Part shown: one piece after another, positions 57,261-64,000 of the stretch
How the letters are laid out: each line of letters begins with the position of its first letter
Position numbering within the stretch: the stretch's first letter is position 1
NCBI GenBank assembly: GCA_018398815.1
Contig: CM031616.1
Location: 37,843,496 to 37,907,495 of the forward strand
Source: Conus ventricosus
Lineage: Eukaryota; Mollusca; Gastropoda; Neogastropoda; Conidae
Direction of reading: 5' to 3'
Length of the DNA: 64,000 nucleotides
Program-made: the position numbers and the translations under genes
Notes under the pieces: model-generated
Databases searched by the model: none
What the model saw: the letters and a program-made list of their open reading frames with translations, nothing else
What the model was told of the DNA's origin: nothing

Positions 57261-57640
57261 AAAGAGGATTGGGCCTCATATGGACAGCAGTTCCGCTCAC
57301 TGAGAGCCGTGAATGAATTCTTCCTGTGACTGGTCGTACAGGAGGAAGTAGGCTGCGACTGGTGGGGCTGTCGAGTGAGTTCATCTTGTTGGGCCGGGGT
57401 GGCAGGTGGACTTGTTAATCGTTGTCTGTGCATGGCGGTACCTGTAAAATCATGCTGTCTCGGAGTGGAGTCTTGAGTACTTGCACGCTGGATGGTTCGG
57501 TGGAACCGGTCGACCACCAAGCGGGGCAGCAACAACGCTGGCATGTTGCTCTCTGCTGATGTCTTTGGCAGGTAGCAGTCCCAGGCAGGTGTCGTGTATT
57601 CTAATGTGGGTCGTACCAAGCTTTCTCGTTTATAATAGAG
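57261..57640 (-). mobile_element. LINE RT C-terminal relic, minus strand
   Basis: Minus strand from 57625: SLVRPTLEYTTPAWDCYLPK, then frame-shifted VDRFHRTIQR, and SHRKNSF with ERNCCPYEAQSSFSSEGFKS near 57270, matching the R-P-x-L-E-Y-x-x-P-x-W-D ... F-K-S-x-L connection region of CR1-like RTs. Confidence 0.5.
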
Positions 57641-57947
57641 AACCACTTTCATTGAAAGTTCGGCGGACTGAGAAAGCGAAGGATCTCGGTGGCTTTGTCT
57701 ATAAGAATTGGGGGTGTTCCATCTGTGGTCATATGAAAGGCTCTCAGGAACTTTACTTCACTGCTTGAAGGTTTTGGCCATCACAGTGAGTACCAGTGAC
57801 ATTCCAGTCATCTGCTTTCTTTCCTTATACTGTTGTTCTTATTATCATTATTGTCATTATTATTATTATCTTAACTCCCATTGTCTTCTTCCCAACGGCC
57901 TCGTTTTCATTCAACACCCATCTTGAGCCGAATATGAGAAGATAAGT
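57641..57947. other. Spacer, nothing recognised
   Basis: T-rich with (TTATTATTG)-like short repeats near 57838-57870. Confidence 0.4.
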
Positions 57948-58353
57948 GATTGTTCGTTCTTCTTCTTTTTTTTTTTTTTTTATTGCCCTGAATGTTGTTT
58001 GTTTTACCTGAAGAAGACCTGAGAGGTCGAAACACGTCGTGTATAATCTGTTTGTCCATACTGCCCTGTGGAACTTCTAACCATCTTTTTAGGAATTTAT
58101 TTATTCAGTTTCCGCCTTCAGTCACCTCACTTTGAAACTTTTTTTTTTTTTTACGTTACAACCTAAACGATTGTTCGTTCTTCCTTTCCATTGTCTTGAG
58201 TGTTGCTTGCCTTTCGTAAAGAAGACCAAAGAGGTCGAAACGCGTCGTATTTTGTCTTGTAGTTTGTTTGTCTCTTTCGTTTGGCGGAACAGTAGGCTAA
58301 ATCTTCTCTTAAGTTTGTTTCAATTTCCGCCTGCAGTAACCTCACTTTGAAAC
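57948..58353 (+). repeat. Tandem pair of about 190-bp units with a hammerhead-like core
   Basis: GATTGTTCGTTCTTC at 57948 and 58169 starts two units that both end GCAGT(A)ACCTCACTTTGAAACT-like (58139 and 58353). Each holds GAAGACC-loop-GGTCGAAAC. Tandem units with this core are characteristic of Penelope-like retroelements or retrozymes. No RT or GIY-YIG domain is seen here. Confidence 0.55.
58008..58040 (+). ncRNA. Hammerhead ribozyme-like motif
   Basis: CTGAAGA, a 4-bp stem GACC/GGTC with loop TGAGA, then GAAAC and ACGTC: the conserved CUGANGA and GAAA boxes of the hammerhead are in order. The second unit (58216-58247) keeps the stem and GAAAC but reads CGTAAAGA in place of the first box, so is probably dead. 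Stem III could not be folded with confidence. Confidence 0.4.
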
Positions 58354-61084
58354 TAACGTTAACACGGTAAAAGGTTGATGTTCCCTTACCCTGTCGGCCG
58401 TATGGGTAATGAACAGCACGAGGTTGACCGTGTCTAAGGCACAGAATGATACCGGGAAGGCGGAGCCATCCCTCTCCTTCTTCTGCCTTTAACTTTCCCT
58501 GGACTGAATCAGGTATCCGTTTACTGATGAATGGCCCTACACACCATGTGTGAAATCAAAATATGTATACCTTATTTGATCTGGCCGTGGAATACTGGGA
58601 ACTGCTTTAAAAAAAAAAAAAAAAGAAATCTCATGACTCTAGACGAGGTCGAATTGATGGTAATAGGAATGTCTTTGAGTTTGAACACATTGTTTATTCG
58701 GCAACCGAAGCTAGTTTTCGCGTTTTGAAGGCAGGCCATCGGGTTTGCCACTTAGACCGCTCACACACCACATAGGCCTAGGGGGGGAAAAAATCTTTCG
58801 CTCATGAAACTTGAAGGCTGTACTTTGGTCCTATGTATTTAAATGTTTGTTTATTCATTTGTTCTTTATGTCTCATTTATTACTCTAGCTGTCAGTAGGG
58901 TTTTAGGGGTCTGCCCTCGACGTAGTGGAACAATTGAAACCCTCCTCAACGAGGAGGTGAGGGGGGAGGGGGGGGGGGGGAGGAGGTGCGGACGGGTGGG
59001 AGGGGCAAGTAGTAAGTTGAAAGTGAGTACGAACCCGATCCAGTTTTTTTACGTTGCAGCGCGTTAGGCCTACTGTGAAAAGGTGAATGCAAAAATGGCA
59101 GGCAGATCACGGCTCGGACTTCATGGCAAGATAAGCTGCGCCTAGCCGTTAGGAGCTACTCCTCGGCCGCATTTGAGACAATTGTATCCAAAACCTCCCG
59201 AAGGCACATATCTGTCGGAATTTCAACTCAGTGAGTATTTTGCAAAGAATATGTTGAAATCACATTTAAGTAGAGTTAGGCGGGTGCCCAGTTTCGAACA
59301 GGGGCGTGCAGTAGCAGACGTGAATCGGCCAATACCTTTCGGAACAGTAACACACCTTTTGGTTGTTCATATAGGCTACCTGTGCATTTTTGCGTTTGAT
59401 TTTCATGTGCAATATACAAATTCAGAAGCAGTGACATCGAATGGATGCAAACCGGTAGGCCTAGCAGTCGTTGGCTCGATCGCCATCGCCATTCGTCCAG
59501 TCGCCAGTCCGAATTCCAGTACATGTACCTGAAACAATTCATAACGCACCAATGGTCGACCGGGGAAATTTTTTTGTTTTATCATCATTACACCAGTTTT
59601 TGAATAAACAGTGTAAAGTTAATGTGGAATGAAATGGATGCAAACCGAGTAATAGACGTTAATCAATCCAGTGCTAAACACACCTGGACAGTTTTTGTGT
59701 TTGATCATCTTTGCACACAGGTGGATTTGTGAGATAATTCCAGGGGTTTTGCCCCCCCCCCCCCCCAAAAAAAAAAAAAAAAAAAAAAAAGATCTTCACG
59801 TTACCTGTCAGGAGAAGCCTGCAAATATTTATTTACATTTTGATAATTTGCACTCTTTCCTCTCCCTATTTCGCACTCCCACTTCTTCTTCTTCTTCCTA
59901 AAATACTGGTTCACTCAAAAACGAGTAGGTCACCAGCGCGCATGTCTACCATTTGGAAAGCGACCCCAGCACCCAAACCTCAGTTTCCCCATTCCCCACC
60001 TCCACCTTCCAGCAGCTGTTGATATGCCCCAGCATCAGCTTCTGAACAGGGACGAAAATTTTTCATTGTTTCAGCCATTTCAGTCTTTCTCATAGCGCAT
60101 TCACTGTAATTATATTTTTGCACCCAAAATGGTTGTGTGGTATTCCGAGAAATCCTGCAAAATGCAAAGTGTGTTTCCACAAAATTAATAGTCCCTTCCT
60201 CCTGCTCTCATTTTCTTTTATTTCCAGTCTTTTTTGTTTTGCTTTGTTTTCATACATAACTTAAACTCAACTAAGATCTGTAATAAAGGAATTGTAACAG
60301 ATCAACAAAGTAAGCGAAAAGGAGATTACCCACTGCTCTCCATTCTGATCCCCTCCTCCAGCATGAGCTCTTCAGGGCATCTTCAGTAAACCAGTGATGC
60401 AAATTTATAGGCTACAAGTGCAAGTGGCAGAGATCTATCCATTTTTGTTGTTGTTTTGTTTTTAGCCACAAAGCCATAAAAGGATTTTCCTCTTTTTTGT
60501 GTGTGTAAGAAGAATAGCCCATTTTCATTCCTGGTTGTAAAATTGAGTGTATTGGTGTGCACTCAAAGTCTCCATTTGTGCAGTTTCCCATCAAAAAGGG
60601 CATTTCATATCCTGAAGTTATAAATATTATTCTCAGTAGCAGTAGTAGGGACTGGCAGAATGAACTAATAGAGTATTTTGGCCTATGTGGGTCCCATTCA
60701 TATTCCTTTGTTGGTGTTTTTTTAATTTGCCTCTCATGTCATGGAGGTCATACTTGTAGCTGTAAATGGGCGATATATATAAAATATATATGTATACATG
60801 GCAATTTTTTTTTAATAGTGTAAATCGAGTGTATTAACATCAGCAGCCAGTGCATTACTCGTTAGATATTATTATTAGACTGTTACTAGTTACAGCCAGT
60901 GTGCTAACTCTGGTAAAGTTTTTATGGCTAATGCAGTTTCAAAGCGCCCAGTAAAACCTCTTATAAATGCTTCAGATTAAAGACAAAAATGTGAAGCCAT
61001 ATCCTTTTACTCAATGAAGACAAATAGGCAAGAATCACATTCACATTTCTTGCTCTGTCTACCCTAACTTTTCTTGATTCACGA
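58354..61084. other. Long gene-free stretch
   Basis: Poly-A (58609-58624), poly-G (58964-58982), C15/A24 junction (59753-59790), TTC repeats near 59883-59898 and AT tracts at 60770-60795. A partial duplication (ATGGATGCAAACCG at 59441 and 59635) is seen. The 119-codon frame at 59173 (MRQLYPKPPEG) resembles nothing I know and overlaps the duplication, so I do not call it a gene. Confidence 0.5.
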
Positions 61085-61320
61085 TGTGGCTGTTTCATGT
61101 TAAATTTGGCGGATCTTACTGTCTGCCATGACTGTGGAACACTTCCTCTTGGACAACCAGCACACCCTACTCGCAAGAATCAAAACCTGGCGTGTTGACA
61201 TTCTGATGAGGGAGAAGCTATCTGGCCCCTGCAGAGTCTTCATGATCCTCTGAGCGTGTGTAATCAGCATTTAGTGCAGCTTCTGGAGTTGCTGTTGGAC
61301 TGAACAACGAAGAAGAAAAA
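61085..61320 (+). mobile_element. LINE 3' end with AAG-rich tail
   Basis: Plus strand has CHDCGTLPLGQPAHP/TVEHFLLDNQHTLLARIKTW-like pieces in two frames, then LQSLHDPLSVCNQ, LLDstop, and GAACAACGAAGAAGAAAAAG, the standard ending (stop, then AAG-rich tail) of a Jockey-type LINE. 5' truncated. Confidence 0.55.
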
Positions 61321-61454
61321 GATCCTCTTTATGAGTGATCACCTCTAAACTGTTGGGAAGAATTGTTTCTTCCTCCACCTATTTCTTTGCGTCAGTGTGT
61401 CTGCTCCATTTTGCTTCTGACAAAACTATCAGTAGAACAATAAGTAGGTTTCTT

Positions 61455-61645
61455 ATTGATTGGCTGAACAAATGCAGGTTACCTAGGTTTGAATTGAAAA
61501 ATATTCTTTTTCAAAACAGAATGTTGAGCAGAAATCTGAACGTAAAACCAGTCTCAGAGAGGCTGTGAAAGATGCTGCTGAATGATAGGCTGAACAAATA
61601 AAGGTTACCTGGATTTGAATTAAAAAGTATTGCCAAAATTTCAAA
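61455..61645. repeat. Diverged tandem duplication, about 133 bp apart
   Basis: GATTGGCTGAACAAATGCAG and the next 50 bases recur at 61588 as GATAGGCTGAACAAATAAAG. No gene. Confidence 0.8.
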
Positions 61646-61957
61646 AGAGAAAGTGTAACACAAACCTGGACAATAGAAGCAGTCACAGGTGGCCTTTGGC
61701 TGTAAAAGGTGCGCTCAAATCATCACAGTTTAGTGGATTTTAGGTAGTTATTTGTTTGTTTGTGTTCAGATGTTCTTTTTTATTTCAAACCAAACCACGT
61801 ATCTATAGGTAATTTTTAATACAGCATACTTTGAGGGCCCTGACCAAAGTGCTGGTATCTGAACTGTTTATCATGAAAATCTGTGTATTCTCTATGGGTA
61901 TTCATAGCCATTGTTCATTGAAACCAACATTCAGCACACTTTTTATGGGTATGTGTG

Positions 61958-62017
<60 letters not shown>

Positions 62018-62539
62018 TATATATATACATGTATATGTATAATATGTTGTTCATTAACACATGCTGTATGAGCATTATCAATTAATGCATGCTGATCAGT
62101 CAAACCAGCATTCATGCACACACATTGTATGGGTATGAATGATACACACACACACACACACACACACACACCACACACATACACACACACACACACACAC
62201 ACGCCGCCCTTTCCACATACACACACACACACACACACACAGATAGAAATATTCAATTCAGTTTGTGCCACAGCCCCTACTGAAGGGGGATCCATATACT
62301 ATGCCACCTTAACAGAGAAGAAAAATAAAGACGCAACATAAGGAAGACAGATCCCAACATCTTTTAACTGTAGAGTACAACAAGCATATTATTCATTTCA
62401 ATGTTAACATTTACATCCTTTAGTTTAATGGCAATCGCATGCCTTTTGAATGCCTAAATAGAAATACATGTGTATGTTCTTCAGTATATTTGTTATCACT
62501 ATTTGCCATCAGTAAGGCCACATTGAATAGATTTGCATA
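61646..62539. other. Spacer with GT and CA runs in opposite sense
   Basis: (GT)n 61954-62016 and (CA)n 62145-62240, each preceded by a copy of AACCA(A/G)CATTCA...ATGGGTATG, so the two lie in a diverged duplication. No gene. Confidence 0.7.
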
Positions 62540-63415
62540 AAATTTTCATGGAATGTGCTCGTGCTGAAGGTCACTGGGACTAGGACAGCCAAACAGAATA
62601 TGTGCTTTTATCTTCTTTCGCGTCATTGCACAAATGGCATGTCACAGAATTAGTTGATACCTTACTATATTGGTCCCTGTGTATTGCTTTATCTGTTACT
62701 CTGAGTCTTAGTGTTGTTGCATAACATTTGACCTGTCTATCAACATTGATTAGAAGATACCTTTCACAGCTCTATATGATTTGAGTATTCTATAAGAAAT
62801 TTAAAAAAAAAAAAAAAAAAACAGTCACTTTCTTGGACATGTTCATCCCAGTTTTATTCTATAAGAAATAAAAAAACAGCCACTTTCTTGGACATGTTCA
62901 TCCCAGTTTTGCCATCAGCAACAGATAAGCCTTTGGCCAAATTCATAGTTATCAACATTTTCACCCCCTTGATTATAATTCATACCATTCCAAACCCATT
63001 CTGAAATGGTATTTCTCAGATGCTTGAAATACTTGTGTATATCTGCCATTTGAGTCTAGTCATTAAGATTTTGCAGGCAATGCATTTCCGTCCATGAATA
63101 TGTAATGTAAGTTCATGTGTAACAGACCAAATTGATATACTTACATAAAAATAGGATGGTGTCCCTGTCTCTCCATGCACTAATTCATTTTGGTTGTAAG
63201 CAGTACCACTAAAAATGTCTGTGATGGAGATAAGTGGACCTTTTCGATGTAAACAACTGCTTTATCTGTTCCCCATATTTCAGCTTTGTACATCACTATA
63301 TGTAGAACCTGATTATCAAACGTGTTCAAAAATAGTGCAACAGGATTATTCTTAAGCATACGCAGGTTTCGTATGATGGTTGTCTTATTACAACATGGCT
63401 GCCAATGTACCAAAT
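62540..63415 (-). mobile_element. LINE relic, minus strand
   Basis: Minus strand 63360 to 63180 reads NNPVALFLNTFDNQVLHIVM, YKAEIWGTDKAVVYIEKVHL, the end of an RT domain. Lower down (62660-62570) VTCHLCNDAKED and HILFGCPSPSDLQHEHIP preserve a broken C-x2-C...H-x4-C motif. Many breaks; an old copy. Confidence 0.6.
62790..62912. repeat. 65-bp tandem duplication
   Basis: TTCTATAAGAAAT-(A)n-ACAG-CACTTTCTTGGACATG occurs at 62790 and 62856, with A-runs of 18 and 7. Confidence 0.9.
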
Positions 63416-63900
63416 TTTTTTAATTTCCCTTATTGAGAATTTTATTCCAGAAACCTGATTTTAGTGGGAAAAAATTCTTAATTTCAGCATTTTGTTTTAA
63501 AAATAAGGGGTTTTAGGAATTACTTTTAAATTGGGATTATAAAGTGTTGCAGATAAAGCTTAAATGATGTTATTTGGTTGTTGGCAATTATATGTGTGGA
63601 AAAGGCATTTTCTTTTGAAACCTTTCCTTTGTCATCTTTTCTTTCTTTCTTTCTGCGTACGCAGGCTGATACTCCTGCGGACACTGCCTGTATAGCCAGG
63701 CAGTGGAGTTTTGGTGTATGACCCTTTTTTATCCCGCCATTAAGGCAGCCTACTCCTCTTCGGGGAAGTGCATGCTATGTGTCACGTGTCATCCATACCA
63801 ACGGCCAAACTGGCCTTCTCTTCCGAAAGTTGGTGAGGGATTTTACGTGTGTGCAAGATGTTATGCGTGCGTCACACACGGAACCTCGTTTTAGTCTCAT
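63416..63900. other. Spacer; SINE-like body sequence
   Basis: Mostly AT-rich; CTGCGTACGCAG (63654-63665) is a perfect 12-bp palindrome. From about 63660 the sequence may be the body of the minus-strand SINE below. Confidence 0.4.
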
Positions 63901-64000
63901 TCAAAGGACTATATGGGAATGGAGTCAAACCAATGTAATCCCAGGAAAAATCCCCCTATACCGAAATTCGAACCCGCAACCCCAGGATCACGAGTCCCGG
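63901..64000 (-). mobile_element. tRNA-derived SINE head cut by the window end
   Basis: Minus strand starts CCGGGACTCGTGATCCTGGGG and reaches a B box GCGGGTTCGAATTTC (63966-63980). The A-box end lies beyond the window. Confidence 0.55.

Noticed and set aside
59173..59532. 119-codon frame as a host gene
   Set aside because: No family, no splice context, and part of it is duplicated at 59635; composition is not convincing.

Overview
This is a gene-poor, repeat-dense eukaryotic window. Long (CT)n, (GT)n and (CA)n runs, poly-G/C tracts, minisatellites, non-LTR retrotransposons of several clades (CR1/L2-like, I-group with RNase H, an R2-like restriction-type endonuclease tail), a Tc1/mariner copy, a Kolobok-like DNA transposon with a THAP domain, tRNA-headed SINEs and Penelope/hammerhead-like repeats point to an invertebrate animal. 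A mollusc, possibly a gastropod, is my best guess from the element mix and the 2A-bearing CR1 ORF1; no marker gene proves it. One exact 1000-base N block (14891-15890) is an assembly placeholder.

The host content is a set of related receptor-like genes. Paralogue C (39482-41293, +) encodes a signal peptide, an Ig V-like domain, a second Ig-like domain, a Cys-rich juxtamembrane knot, one membrane span and a long Ser/Thr-rich tail. Paralogue A (7489-4165, -) matches it closely but has lost its 5' exon and carries a LINE in its tail. Paralogue B (23266-about 25150, +) keeps the ectodomain but has a different membrane and cytoplasmic part and several frame breaks. At the left edge, gene X (25-1644, +) has the same layout (ectodomain, stalk, membrane segment, repetitive tail) with an unrelated, internally duplicated Cys domain. 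Each of A, C and X carries an in-frame tandem expansion, at different places: 42 bp x 10 in the Ig F-strand of A, 54 bp x 5 in the tail of C, and 54-bp and 21-bp arrays in X.

Layout: 0-2.8 kb gene X and a Thr-rich segment; 2.75-7.5 kb paralogue A and its 3' flank; 7.9-8.7 kb R2-like tail and SINE; 8.9-10.1 kb a repeat-family copy; 10.3-13.9 kb a CR1-like LINE with a 2A motif, fused to repeat S; gap; 16-19.6 kb tandem repeats, second S copy, 46-bp minisatellite; 20-22.6 kb I-group LINE; 23.2-25.2 kb paralogue B; 26-29 kb microsatellite-bearing tandem repeat family; 29.7-30.7 kb L2-like LINE; 35.1-37.3 kb Kolobok-like transposon; 37.6-38.3 kb LINE tail with a C2H2 finger; 39.4-42.6 kb paralogue C and 3' flank; 43.1-45.7 kb foldback element and a palindromic 146-bp satellite; 48-54 kb LINEs; 54.2-55 kb degenerate satellite; 55.6-57.1 kb Tc1/mariner; 57.3-58.4 kb LINE tail and hammerhead-like repeats; 61-63.4 kb LINE tails; a SINE at the right edge.

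A with its 3' flank and C with its 3' flank are inverted copies about 35 kb apart; between them lies a second inverted pair (8866-10061 and 27750-29040). This order fits an old large inverted duplication later expanded by insertions. Most coding stretches contain single-base breaks, so pseudogene decay and residual assembly indels cannot be separated from sequence alone.
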